Positions 32,281-40,921 are shown, numbered from the stretch's first letter. The stretch: 42,886 nucleotides of DNA from Thioclava sp. SK-1 (GCF_001705665.1 NZ_MDHA01000038.1:1-42886); one strand, 5' to 3'. A program made the numbers and translations. The notes: generated by a model not told the origin, from the letters alone.

Positions 32281-32334
32281 TTCGCGTCTTTTGAAACCGC
32301 CGCCAGCCTTCAGATCCTGAAAAGGACCCTTTCC

Positions 32335-33450
32335 ATGTTTCATCTGGTCACCGGGGCGCTCGGCCTCTTTGTCTCCGCGCATCTCTGGCCCTTGTTGCCC
32401 GCGTCCCGCTTCCTGCGGATCGTGTGCTGCCTCGGCGTGCTACTGATCTCGCAGCATCATCTCCTGACCAGGCTCACCTTCGGCACGATGTTTTCCGCCG
32501 AAGTGCCGCGTGCCGTGCTGATTTGGGTGAACGTCCTCTTCGCGGCCATCGTGTTTGCCGCGGTTATGTTTGTCGTGCTGGACCTGCTCCGATTAGTCGC
32601 GTCGCTTGTCAGACTGACATGGACACTCCTGCCAAAGACCGCAGGCAGGAGCGTCATCGTTGTGGCCTTAGCCCTTGCGGGCTTTGGCGTGAATTCCGCC
32701 ATCAGCCAACCGCCCGTGCGCCGCGTCGACCTCGCCATTGCCGATCTGCCGGAAAGCTTTGAGGGGTATCGCATCGTGCAACTCACCGATCTGCACCTGA
32801 GTCGCCTGTTTCGAGCCCCTTGGACCGAGGAACTGGTCCGCCGGACCAATGCGCTGTAGGCCGATGCGATCCTGATCACCGGGGATGTCATCGACGGCAC
32901 GCTCGACGCGCGCGAGGCAGATGTCGCACCCCTGGCAGGGCTACGGGCGACGGATGGGGTCTTTGTCGTCTCCGGCAACCACGAGTATTACTTCGATCAC
33001 GACAGGTGGATGGCGCATTACGCGGGCCTCGGCATGATCGTCCTGCACAACGAACACGTCGTTCTGGGCACGCGCGACAACGGTCTGATTGTCGCCGGTG
33101 TCCCGGATCGATCCGCGCATCGGTTCGGACTGCCGGGGCCTGACCTCGGCTCCGCGTTGCAGGGCGCGCCGGAGGGGCTGCCGGTGATCCTGCTCAACCA
33201 TCAGCCCGCCGATGCGCTTCTTTCGGCGGGTGCAGGTGTTGCCCTGCATCTCGCCGGGCACACCCATGGCGGCATGATCCGGGGCCTCGATGCGCTCATC
33301 GCGCGGTTCAATGACGGCTTCGTCTCCGGGCTCTACCGGCTGGGCAACACGACGCTCTACGTCAACAACGGCACGGCCCTCTGGCCGGGGTTTGCCATAC
33401 GGCTTGGCGTCCCTGCCGAGCTGAGCGTGTTTATCCTGCAGCGCGCATGA
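32335..33450 (+). pseudogene. Membrane metallophosphoesterase, interrupted by UAG
   Basis: The frame from ATG 32335 (AAAGGA upstream) to the stop at 33450 encodes a 371-residue YkuE/YaeI-like phosphoesterase with about four N-terminal membrane helices (residues 1-120) and a cytoplasmic- or periplasmic-facing calcineurin-like domain. Motifs in order: QLTDLHLSR (D-x-H), ITGDVIDG, SGNHEYY, LLNHQPAD and HLAGHTHGG, all intact. Codon 175 (32857-32859) is TAG in TNAL-*-ADAILITGD, where a CAG (Gln) would fit by a single change. The stop falls between the first two metal-binding motifs, so the truncated product would be inactive, and no restart codon exists until ATG 33010. A recent nonsense mutation, a suppressed amber codon, or a sequence error are the options. 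Its 3' end overlaps the lactonase gene tail to tail by 20 bases. Confidence 0.75.
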
Positions 33451-34300
33451 TGCTGTAAAGGCTTGTCGCGCCGGTGATGAACAGGCACCCCGGACCGAAG
33501 CACAGGTTGCTGACTGCCTCGGGCACCGGGATGTGTCCGAGGCAGTCGCCGTCCGGCGCATAGACATAGACACCATCCGCGGAGCTCGCCCAGAGGCGAC
33601 CGTCAGCGTCGACCCGAAACCCGTAGAAGACACCGTTCGGGCAGGTGGCGAAGACCTCCCCACCCGACCAGTGATCGGTAGTTTTGTGAAACGAGCGGAT
33701 GTGTCGCTGCCCCTCTGCACGGCTGCCACCGGAATCCGCAATGTAGAGCAAGTCGCCTGACGGCCCGAAGGCGATGCCGTTGGGATAGGCGAAGTCCGAG
33801 AATACGCGCGTCAGCTGCCCCTGGTGCCAGCGGTAGACGCCATTCACCGGCTGCTCCTTGGGTCCGGCGATACCCTGTCCCTCGATCTCGATCCCATAGC
33901 TGGGATCGGTGAACCAGAGCGCACCGTCAGCCGCCATCGCGACATCGTTCGGGCTGTTGAGCCTCCCGCCGCCGTAATGCGTGGCCAGGACCTCCCGCGT
34001 GCCATCCGGCATCAGGCGGGTCAGCGCGCGGGTTCCGTGTTCGCACATCACGAGCGCCCCGTCGGCGCCCGTCGTGCCGTTGACGAAATGCCTCGCCCCG
34101 CCGCGATAGTCCGACGTCAGCCGTGTCGAAGGTGTGTGGATCAGCTGGCGGTCGTTGGGGATGTCACTGAAGACAAGGATGCCGATGTCCGGCAGCCAGG
34201 TCGGTCCTTCGAGCCACCCGCCGCTGGACCAGAGACACTGAAGCTCCGCCCGTTGCGGGAAGAGCGTCGCAAAGATGGGGTCGTAGGTCTCGAGGGGCAT
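33431..34300 (-). CDS. SMP-30/gluconolactonase-type lactonase
   Basis: This 289-residue six-bladed beta-propeller hydrolyses sugar or other lactones using one divalent metal. Expected ligands are visible: Glu in WLEGPTWLPD, Asn in GGRLNSPNDVAMAADG, Asn in DFAYPNGIAFGPSG and Asp in LYIADSGG. Repeated strands such as GALWFTDPSYG and GRLWASSADGVYV mark the blades. No signal peptide, so cytoplasmic. ATG 34300 is 69 bases downstream of the AKR gene on the same strand, suggesting a shared transcript with a possible hairpin between. The pairing with reductases would fit a sugar- or lactone-oxidation route, as inference. Confidence 0.87.
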   Translation of the reverse strand: MPLETYDPIFATLFPQRAELQCLWSSGGWLEGPTWLPDIGILVFSDIPNDRQLIHTPSTRLTSDYRGGARHFVNGTTGADGALVMCEHGTRALTRLMPDGTREVLATHYGGGRLNSPNDVAMAADGALWFTDPSYGIEIEGQGIAGPKEQPVNGVYRWHQGQLTRVFSDFAYPNGIAFGPSGDLLYIADSGGSRAEGQRHIRSFHKTTDHWSGGEVFATCPNGVFYGFRVDADGRLWASSADGVYVYAPDGDCLGHIPVPEAVSNLCFGPGCLFITGATSLYSIMRAAG

Positions 34301-34319
34301 CGCGCTACTCCAGAAGAAA

Positions 34320-34350
34320 ATGCCCCCACCGGAGGGAGCGGCGAGGGCAT
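34320..34350 (-). terminator. Possible weak hairpin between AKR and lactonase genes
   Basis: ATGCCCCC (34320-34327) faces GAGGGCAT (34343-34350), about seven pairs with a mismatch. It has no T-run and may be only a processing or attenuation point. Confidence 0.3.
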
Positions 34351-34369
34351 GGGACGGATCAGTCCGGGG

Positions 34370-35200
34370 TCAGTCCCATTCGGGAGACATGTCCTCGGGC
34401 GAGATTATCCGCCCGTCGGGACGCGCGAGGCCGTGGATGGCCTCCATCTGGGCGTCGCTCAGCTCGAAGTCGAAGATGCCGAAGTTCTCGGGCAGGCGCT
34501 CGAGCTTCGCGGTCTTCGACAGGGTCACGACACGCGGCTGCTGAACCAGCCAGCGCAGGGCCACCTGCGCGGCCGTTTTGCCATGGGCAGAGCCGATATC
34601 TTTCAGGACCTCATCCTGCGGCACCAGACCGTCGGCCATGCCGTAATAGCCGGTAAGCACCATGCCCAGCTCTTCACAAGCCTTCAGGATCGGCGCTTGG
34701 CTGAGGTAGGGATGATATTCCACTTGGTTGGTGACCAGCGGTGCATCCGAGAGCTTTGCGGCCTCGTGCATCTCAGCCACGTTGTAGTTACTGACACCGA
34801 TGTGGCGGACCATGCCCTTTGCGACGGTCTTGTTCAGCTCGGCAATTTGCACCTCGCGCGGTGTATCGTTCCCGTGCGGCCAGTGCAGCAGCAGCAGCAG
34901 GTCCACGTGGTCGACGCCGAGTTTTTTCAGGCTCTCCTCGACGGAGGGAAGGAAGTCGGCCTCGGCGAATTCGGTCACCCAGACCTTGGTGGTCAGAAAG
35001 ATCTCGTCCCGAGCCACGCCGGCCGCCTTGATCGCGGCGCCCACGGCGGCCTCATTGCCGTAAACTTGGGCGGTATCGACATGGCGGAAGCCCAGCTTCA
35101 GCGCCTCGGGCAGCACGGCGGCCACCTCGGCGTCGTCCATGCGGAAAGTGCCAAAGCCCAGTGCGGGGATCTCCGCGCCATTTGCGTTCACGTTATGCAT
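34370..35200 (-). CDS. Aldo/keto reductase
   Basis: This 276-residue NADPH-dependent carbonyl reductase has a TIM barrel. The catalytic tetrad is clear: D42 (FRHVDTAQVYGNE), Y47, K72 (FLTTKVWVT) and H106 (LLLHWPHG). Cofactor-binding phrases near the C-terminus (TLSKTAKLERLPENF) and the family motif GVSNYNVAEM are present. The sequence resembles 2,5-diketo-gluconate reductase (DkgB-type) enzymes. The start is ATG 35200 (MHNVNANGAEIPALG); the frame continues upstream only as noise. It overlaps the preceding SDR gene by eight bases and is the last of the AKR-SDR-SDR-MFS run. Substrate probably a small keto- or aldo-sugar, methylglyoxal or similar. Confidence 0.9.
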   Translation of the reverse strand: MHNVNANGAEIPALGFGTFRMDDAEVAAVLPEALKLGFRHVDTAQVYGNEAAVGAAIKAAGVARDEIFLTTKVWVTEFAEADFLPSVEESLKKLGVDHVDLLLLLHWPHGNDTPREVQIAELNKTVAKGMVRHIGVSNYNVAEMHEAAKLSDAPLVTNQVEYHPYLSQAPILKACEELGMVLTGYYGMADGLVPQDEVLKDIGSAHGKTAAQVALRWLVQQPRVVTLSKTAKLERLPENFGIFDFELSDAQMEAIHGLARPDGRIISPEDMSPEWD

Positions 35201-35996
35201 TGTCTGTCCCTTTTTGGTCGGGGCGCGCCAGCACTGCGTGGCGACGCGCTTTCTCTTCCTCTGAGAGGATCTTGTGTTCGGCTCCGGCCTCCTGCGTGGC
35301 CGCATCGCCGCCGATGACGCTGGTGACGCCCGCGCGCAGGGCCTCGACACCCTGACGGGCGACCAGCGCAGGATCGTTCTTCCAGCTGTAGTCGCCGAAG
35401 CGGGTGCTGCCCATGCCCGCGCGGCCGTGGAAGTTGGTCGCAGTGGCGCCGGGGTGCAGGATCGTCACGGTAATCCCGGTGTCTTTCAGCTCCTCGCGCA
35501 GCCCGTGGCCGAAGGAGGTCATGAAGGCCTTGGAGGGCCCGTAGACGCTTTCGAACGGCGTGGGGGTCGTGGCAGATAGCGAGCTGACCAGCAGCAGCTT
35601 GCCCCGAGTCTCTATAAGTTTTGACAGCAGTGCATGACACAGCCGCACGGTGGAGGTGATGTTCAGTTCGAGCAACTGGAGGTGCCTCTCCAGCGCAATA
35701 TCCAGAAAGGCCCCGCCGATGGCGATGCCGGCGTTCAGGACGACGACATCGACACGCCCGGCCTTGCGGACGGTGTCCACGACGTCGCGCACGCCCTCCT
35801 CGGTCGACAGGTCGGACTGCACGGCAATGACATCCACTTCATGGGTCCGCAGGGTTTCGGCGGCGTCCTGCACGCGGGCGCTGGAGCCGGTGATGATCAG
35901 GTCGTGACCGTCCTCGGCCAGGAGCTTGGCGATCTCGAACCCGATCCCGGCGGAGCCGCCGGTGATCAGCGCGCGAGGTTTCACGATTTCATCCAT
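35193..35996 (-). CDS. Short-chain dehydrogenase/reductase (DltE-like)
   Basis: This 267-residue classical SDR has the cofactor motif TGGSAGIGFEIAKLL at residues 12-26, NAGIAIGG near 90, catalytic Ser in LLLVSSLSATT and Y-x3-K in YGPSKAFM near 158-162. After the core comes HPGATATNF, typical of the DltE/YqjQ subgroup, and a long acidic C-terminal tail (EHKILSEEEKARRH). ATG 35996 (MDEIVKPRAL) lies inside the end of the upstream SDR gene (16-base overlap), which sets the start. It uses NADP(H) by family. Substrate unknown; the position in the operon suggests it acts on the same compounds as the neighbouring reductases. Confidence 0.88.
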   Translation of the reverse strand: MDEIVKPRALITGGSAGIGFEIAKLLAEDGHDLIITGSSARVQDAAETLRTHEVDVIAVQSDLSTEEGVRDVVDTVRKAGRVDVVVLNAGIAIGGAFLDIALERHLQLLELNITSTVRLCHALLSKLIETRGKLLLVSSLSATTPTPFESVYGPSKAFMTSFGHGLREELKDTGITVTILHPGATATNFHGRAGMGSTRFGDYSWKNDPALVARQGVEALRAGVTSVIGGDAATQEAGAEHKILSEEEKARRHAVLARPDQKGTDNA

Positions 35997-36823
35997 TGGG
36001 CGAAATCCTCCTTGCAATCGGGGTGCCAGCGCGACAGCGCGGGACGATTGCGCACCATGTCCTCGGCGGCCCAGCGGATACGTTTCGCGTCCATCGCGGG
36101 CGTCACCTCGTTGTCGGGGCACAGGATGTAAAAGTCGCCGTTCAGCAGACGCGCCATGAAGTAATCGACCATCTGTTCCGCTGACCACGGGGCATCGGGC
36201 TTCTTGTCGCCCGCCTTGGCGTCGGGGAAGTTCATCGGCGTGTAGGTGTAGCCCGGCACCAGCAGGTGCGCCGAAAGGCGGCCGTCGGTGGCGTTGCGCA
36301 GCTCGTGCTCCAGCTGTTCGGTCAGCACCTTGATGCCCGCCTTGGCGACGGAATACGCGGCTTGTCCGGGCGGTGTCGTGATGCCTTCCTTCGAGCCGAG
36401 GTTGACGATCGCACCCGGCTGGTCGCCGGCGATCATGTCCGGCACGAAGAGGTGCTGCATCCGGAGCGCAGAGGTGAAGTTCACGTCCAGAACCTCGCGC
36501 CACTCCTCGGGCGAGGCCCAGGGACCCGGACGGCGCATCATGCCGGCATTGTTGATCAGCAAGTGTGGCACGCCGAAACGATCGGTCACCTCTCCGTGCA
36601 GGTTTTCGCAATCTGCCGGGATGGACACGTCGCCGGTCACGGTCAGCACGTCGCCCTTCAGCCGGGTCGCGAGCGCTTCGAGCGCTTCGGGGTCGCGGTC
36701 GAACAGCGCCAGATTCATGCCCCGCGCGGAGAGGTCTTCGGCGATGGCGGCCCCGATGCCCTTAGCGGCGCCGGTGATCACGGCGGTATTCCCGGGGGCG
36801 ATGACGTCTTGCATACGTGTCAT
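35981..36823 (-). CDS. Short-chain dehydrogenase/reductase
   Basis: This 280-residue SDR has TGAAKGIGAAIAEDL at residues 18-32, NNAGMMRRPG near 92, catalytic Ser in NLGSKEGITT and Y-x3-K in AYSVAKAGI. The C-terminal part is unusual, with HLLVPGYTYTPMNFPDAKAG in place of the common PGxxxT stretch and a long tail containing WHPDCKEDFAQWMKS. NADP(H) use and carbonyl reduction are expected by family. Start ATG 36823 with an alternative at residue 4. It begins three bases after the MFS gene's stop and overlaps the next SDR gene, so the operon is very compact. Confidence 0.88.
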   Translation of the reverse strand: MTRMQDVIAPGNTAVITGAAKGIGAAIAEDLSARGMNLALFDRDPEALEALATRLKGDVLTVTGDVSIPADCENLHGEVTDRFGVPHLLINNAGMMRRPGPWASPEEWREVLDVNFTSALRMQHLFVPDMIAGDQPGAIVNLGSKEGITTPPGQAAYSVAKAGIKVLTEQLEHELRNATDGRLSAHLLVPGYTYTPMNFPDAKAGDKKPDAPWSAEQMVDYFMARLLNGDFYILCPDNEVTPAMDAKRIRWAAEDMVRNRPALSRWHPDCKEDFAQWMKS

Positions 36824-36826
36824 GGT

Positions 36827-37975
36827 TCAGTCCTTTCCTTGAAGTTTCAGCGAGATGGCGAAGATGAGAAGCCCGGCCAGCGCGAGCGCCGCGCCGACAT
36901 AGCCGGTGGAGGCCCAGCCGAGGCCCGCCGAGATCGCAAGCCCGCCGGTCCAGGCGCCGATGGCGTTCGACAGGTTGAAGGCCGAGTGGTTCATAGCCGA
37001 GGCCAGCGATTGCGCGCGCGGCGCCGCGTCCATCAACCGGGCCTGCAACGCCGGGACTAGCGCGAACCCGATGCCTACGAGGAAGAGCGCCAGCCCCGCC
37101 AGCCAGACATTGGCCGCAACCGCGCCGAAGAGCGCCAGCGTCACCACCGTCCAGCCGAAGAACCCGAGGATCGCGCCGGTCAGCGACTTGTCAGCCAGCC
37201 AGCCGCCCAGCGTATTGCCCACGACCATCCCCAGCCCCCAGAGCGCCAGCATCCACGGCACCTGCGCTTCAGAGATCCCTGTGACTTCGGTCAGCGTCGG
37301 GGTGATGTAGCTGTAGACAGCGAACATGCCGCCAAAGCCAATGGCTGCCGTCGCCAGCGTCAGCCAAACCTGAAGCGAACCGAAAGCCGAGAGTTCGGAC
37401 AGCGGCGAGGCATCCTTGTCCGCGGGCCGCGTCGGCACCACCAGCGGCAACAGGACGAACAGCAGCACGCCGCCTGCAGCCACCAGCCCGAAGGCCGAAC
37501 GCCAGCCAAAGACTTGCCCCATCCAGGTCACCAGCGGCACGCCCGCCACGTTCGCGGCGGCAAGGCCCAGCATGACATGGCCGATGGCCTGTGTACGCTT
37601 TTCACGCGCCACCAGCGAGGCCGCAACCAGCCCCGCCGTCCCGTAATACGCCCCGTGCGGCAGCCCGGCGACAAAACGTGCCACCCCGATCTGGCCAAAG
37701 CTCGCCGCCAGCGCCGAGCCGGCGTTGCCGAGCACGATCAGCACGGCGAGACCCATGAGCAGCTTCCGCTTCTCCATCCGTGCGGTCACGACCGTCAGGA
37801 GCGGCGCCCCGACCACGACCCCAATGGCATAGAGGCTCACCAGATGACCAGCCGTCGGCATGTTCACCTCGAAAGTCTCCGCGATTGATGGCAACAGTCC
37901 CATGGCTGCGAACTCGGCGGTGCCGAGGAACAGCCCGCCGAGGGCGAGGACGAATTGAGCAATGACGATCTGCAT
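36827..37975 (-). CDS. MFS efflux transporter (AraJ/YdhP-like)
   Basis: This 382-residue major facilitator has about twelve membrane helices. The N-terminal FVLALGGLFLGTAEFAAMGL and the loop between helices 2 and 3 (VVTARMEKRKLLMG) match drug/sugar:H+ antiporters of the DHA1 class such as AraJ/YdhP. The motif PHGAYYGTAGLVAASLV in helix 4 is typical of that group. It is the first gene of the minus-strand operon and is divergent from a LysR gene 133 bases away, with an inverted repeat between them. It may export a toxic compound or metabolite that the reductases encoded behind it also act on. Confidence 0.9.
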   Translation of the reverse strand: MQIVIAQFVLALGGLFLGTAEFAAMGLLPSIAETFEVNMPTAGHLVSLYAIGVVVGAPLLTVVTARMEKRKLLMGLAVLIVLGNAGSALAASFGQIGVARFVAGLPHGAYYGTAGLVAASLVAREKRTQAIGHVMLGLAAANVAGVPLVTWMGQVFGWRSAFGLVAAGGVLLFVLLPLVVPTRPADKDASPLSELSAFGSLQVWLTLATAAIGFGGMFAVYSYITPTLTEVTGISEAQVPWMLALWGLGMVVGNTLGGWLADKSLTGAILGFFGWTVVTLALFGAVAANVWLAGLALFLVGIGFALVPALQARLMDAAPRAQSLASAMNHSAFNLSNAIGAWTGGLAISAGLGWASTGYVGAALALAGLLIFAISLKLQGKD

Positions 37976-38054
37976 ACGGGGCCTCCTGACTTGCCGTGTG
38001 GCAGACAGATAGCGGCGTGACAGAGGCGCGACAAGGCAAGACGAATTGCACGCT

Positions 38055-38075
38055 GTGTTGAATGAAATTCACCAC
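38055..38075. promoter_or_regulatory. LysR-type operator between MFS and LysR genes
   Basis: GTGTTGAAT (38055-38063) and ATTCACCAC (38067-38075) form an inverted repeat with eight of nine pairs and a 3-base spacer. Inside it, the T-N11-A pattern of LysR boxes is present. It lies 34 bases before the LysR start and 80 from the MFS start. AAAAAGGAGC at 38095-38104 is the LysR ribosome-binding site. Confidence 0.55.
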
Positions 38076-38108
38076 AAGGCGTGCTATATGAGCTAAAAAG
38101 GAGCAGCG

Positions 38109-39008
38109 ATGACACTCAACCGCACTGACCTCGGCGATCTCAACCTCTTCCGCACTATCGCCGAAACCGGCGGGTTTCGGAAAGCTGCGGCCGAACTGGA
38201 TCTTTCGCCCTCCGCACTGAGCCACGCCATGCGCGGGCTGGAGGCTCGGCAAGGTGTGCGCCTGTTCAACCGGACCAACCGCAGCGTGACATTGACCCAT
38301 GCGGGGCGGGAGCTTCTGACGCATGTGCAGGCCGGTCTTGACGCCATCGAAGGCGGGCTGGAGGGGCTGAACCGCTTCCGCGATCGGCCCGCAGGCAACT
38401 TGCGGATAAACGTGCCCTCAGATGCGGGACGGCTCGTGCTGGCGCCGGTTCTGGCGAAATACATGCGACAGTTCCCCGAAGTGAGGGTCGAGGTTGATAT
38501 CAACGACCATGTCATCGACATCGTGCAAGAGGGGTTCGATGCGGGCATCCGGTACGGAGGCACCGTGCCGGAGGACATGATCGCCCTGCCGATCGGGCCT
38601 GAGTTGCGCTGGCTGGCGGTCGCCTCGCCGGACTACCTTGCCGATGCCCCGCAATTGGAACATCCCAACGACCTGAAGAACCATCGCTGCATCGGCCTGC
38701 GCATGGGGACCGGACGGATCTACAACTGGGAGCTGGAACGCGGCAGCGAGGAAGTGGAACTGTCCCTCGACTGGTCCGTCATCGTCAACGAGACGATCCT
38801 GTCACTGGAAATCGCAAAAGGCGGTGGGGCCATCTGTTACATTCTGGAGGACCGGGTCCGGACAGAATTGGAAACCGGCGAGCTGCTGCATGTCTTGCCA
38901 GAATGGTCGTCAATGGGCCCGGCCTTCCACCTCTATTACCCCAGTCGCAGGCAGTTGCCCGAAGCCCTGAGGGCCCTGCTGCGGTCCATGCAGGGCAAAC
39001 GAGTGTGA
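38109..39008 (+). CDS. LysR-family transcriptional regulator
   Basis: This 299-residue LysR protein has its helix-turn-helix at residues 9-45 (FRTIAETGGFRKAAAELDLS, then LSHAMRGLE), the wing LFNRTNRSVTLTHAGREL, and an effector domain from GNLRINVPSDAGRLV. ATG 38109 follows AAAAAGGAG at good spacing. It is divergent from the MFS-SDR-SDR-AKR operon and is the obvious regulator of it, acting through the inverted repeat at 38055-38075. The effector is not predictable, although the subgroup (HFTTAAELxxSxSALS-type) often controls oxidoreductase and efflux genes. Confidence 0.92.
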   Translation: MTLNRTDLGDLNLFRTIAETGGFRKAAAELDLSPSALSHAMRGLEARQGVRLFNRTNRSVTLTHAGRELLTHVQAGLDAIEGGLEGLNRFRDRPAGNLRINVPSDAGRLVLAPVLAKYMRQFPEVRVEVDINDHVIDIVQEGFDAGIRYGGTVPEDMIALPIGPELRWLAVASPDYLADAPQLEHPNDLKNHRCIGLRMGTGRIYNWELERGSEEVELSLDWSVIVNETILSLEIAKGGGAICYILEDRVRTELETGELLHVLPEWSSMGPAFHLYYPSRRQLPEALRALLRSMQGKRV

Positions 39009-39221
39009 CCGGGGCATCTTTTTGGCGCCATTGTGGAATGGCGTTAAATTACGCCCCAGAGCCATCTTTTGGTGAAGGGTTGCGAGCAGATATTGCAAAT
39101 GACGGCTGACCGCTTGGGTTTCGTTGAGCGTCCATAGGTGCAGACCGCTGCGAATAACTGCTCTTCGCACTCACTCCCTCGTGACTTCGCGGGTGCAGCG
39201 TTAAACAAGCTCATTCAGCAA

Positions 39222-39237
39222 ACGGCAGGAACGTCCG
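39222..39237 (+). repeat. Left part of repeat copy F, split by IS
   Basis: ACGGCAGGAACGTCCG precedes the left end of the decayed IS, and the last four bases, TCCG, are duplicated on its right side. Joining the flanks gives GGCAGGAACGTCCGCATTGC, which corresponds to GGCAGCTTTGTCCGCACTGC at 9447-9466. The 229-base gap 39009-39237 otherwise shows nothing. Confidence 0.55.
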
Positions 39238-40750
39238 GATAGTGTTGAAAACGTCGGTGTTCGACGCGTTCAGAAGGGCATTCAAAGGGAGCCGATTGCC
39301 AATCCCCCTCATGCAGGGGGCGGCAGGGGCACCAATTTGGCGAGTTTGCGGAGGTTCTGGGCGGTTGCGGCGAGTTGGAATTGCTGCGGCTGCACCCTTG
39401 GGTCCGCGCAGCCGCAGCATGCGTAGGCCGATATATCGTTTCAGATGGGCAAAGAGCATCTCAACCTTTCGCCTTTGCATGAACGAGGTAATGTAGGCGT
39501 CGGTTTTGCGAATTCCGCGGGCGAGGTCTCGGGCCGCTTCGTGAACCGATCGGAGCACTTTTCGGGCGGATTGGGTCGGGCAGCATTGCGCTTTCAGGTG
39601 GCAGGTGTCGCAGTCCTGCTTGCGCGCACGGTAGCGGATCAAACCGTCCTTGCTGACATTCGTGACGCGCGGCTTGGAGAACTTCCGGCGGGACGTCTCG
39701 AGCGTATTTCCTGCAGGGCACGTATATTGATCGCTGGTGGTATCGTAGACAAAGTCGTCCCTCGATAAGGTGCCGTCGGTGCGTTTCGATTTGTCCCAAA
39801 CGGGAATGTGAGGGGCGATCTTGCGCTCCTCTACCAGCCAGCCCAACGTTTCGGCCGATCCGTAGCCTGTATCGCCGACCAACTTTCCGGGTTTGCTGCC
39901 AAAGCGTTGCTGAACGCGGTCGATCATGTCCCGTGCGGCGCGCGCCTCCGTTGGCCGGATCGGAGCTGTGGGTTCGACATCCACGATCACGGCGTTGTCC
40001 AAGTCGACCAGTTAATTGGTAGAATCGGCGAAGTATGCGGCACCGCCGTCGGCTCCCGTCCAGCGGGCAGCCGGGTCTACTGGCGAGATGTACTTGGGAA
40101 CGACTGCGGTTGCGGCGCCAAAGGCCGCATTGTCGAGCGTTTCGATATATTCACTCACGGCTCGAGACAGCAGCTCCGGGGGCAGGCCTTCCTTGCTGTC
40201 GACGCCTCGCGTCTGATTGGCATTCGCCGGGATCAAGCTGGCATTGACACCGAAGCTGTGACCGCCGACCAGACCTTCGTCGATACATCGTTGCAAGACG
40301 GTCTCGAACAGATGACGGAACAGCCCGCTCTCGCGAAAGCGCCCGTGCCGGTTCTTGGAAAATGTCGAATGATCCGGTACCGCGTCGGTCAGATCGAGCC
40401 GGCAAAACCAACGATACGCCAGATCGACATGAACCTCGTCGCAAAGCCGCCGCTCGGACTGAATGCCCATGCAATAGCCCAGCAGAAGCATGCGGATCTT
40501 CAGTTCGGGATCGATGGGCGCCCGCCAGAACTGTAGAACGGTGCCAACAGTGGCCGCACATCGGAAAGATCGAGGAACCGGTCGATACCGCGCACTGGGT
40601 GGTCCAACGGCACGAAGCTCTCAATAGAGAAATCGTAAAACAGCGCGCCCTGCGCAACTTGCCTTGGCCCCATCATCGCGATGCCCTCCACTCTCAGAAC
40701 GAGTGAATCAAAGCCCCCGACGCTAAGCAACCGACTTTTTCAACACTATC
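39238..40750 (-). mobile_element. Decayed IS1182-family insertion sequence
   Basis: It is bounded by GATAGTGTTGAAAACGTCGG (39238-39257) and, as complement, GATAGTGTTGAAAAAGTCGG (40750-40731): a 20-bp inverted repeat with one mismatch. TCCG occurs on both sides (39234-39237 and 40751-40754), a perfect 4-bp target duplication. The transposase inside carries two frameshifts and one stop codon, so the element can move only if another IS1182 transposase, such as that at 896-2305, acts on its ends. Confidence 0.88.
39309..40676 (-). pseudogene. Broken IS1182-family transposase
   Basis: Three pieces make up the protein. The N-terminus (from MMGPRQVAQGALFYDF, 40676) runs to GGRPSI and then shifts frame near 40515, where about four bases are missing compared with GRPSIDPEL of the copy at 896-2305. 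The second piece (MLLLGYCMGIQSERRLCDEV onward) is stopped by TAA at 40014-40012 in FADSTN-*-LVDL, where the relative has Tyr. The third piece carries VGDTGYGSAETLGWL and KVEMLFAHLKRYIGLRM, then shifts frame near 39405; the original frame resumes as LAATAQNLRKLAKLV and ends at 39309. All DDE residues are still recognisable. It is related to, but clearly not a recent copy of, the element at 775-2361. Confidence 0.88.
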
Positions 40751-40829
40751 TCCGCATTGCTGACCATGGCCTGCCCAACTACGCTGCGCTGTGTGACGAA
40801 TGGCTGGTTCAAGGAAGCTGCTCTGCAGC
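40751..40829 (+). repeat. Right part of repeat copy F, split by IS
   Basis: These 79 bases align without gaps to 9457-9535 (copy D), with about 59 identical positions counted by eye; shared blocks include TCCGCA, GAAGCTG and CTGCAGC. No gene is visible up to 40921. Confidence 0.6.
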
Positions 40830-40921
40830 AAGAACCAAACCGGTGAATGATAGTCGGGGCCGTAAACACATATCAGCACAAGTCGCTCCCTTTGCGAAAG
40901 GCGGTTTGCGTAGCTCCAATC

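Noticed and set aside
33824-35317. Plus-strand open frame of 497 codons
   Set aside because: It lies antisense to the lactonase and aldo/keto reductase genes, both with clear motifs. Its composition (His/Arg/Gly-rich, no domains) is what high-GC third positions produce on the opposite strand.
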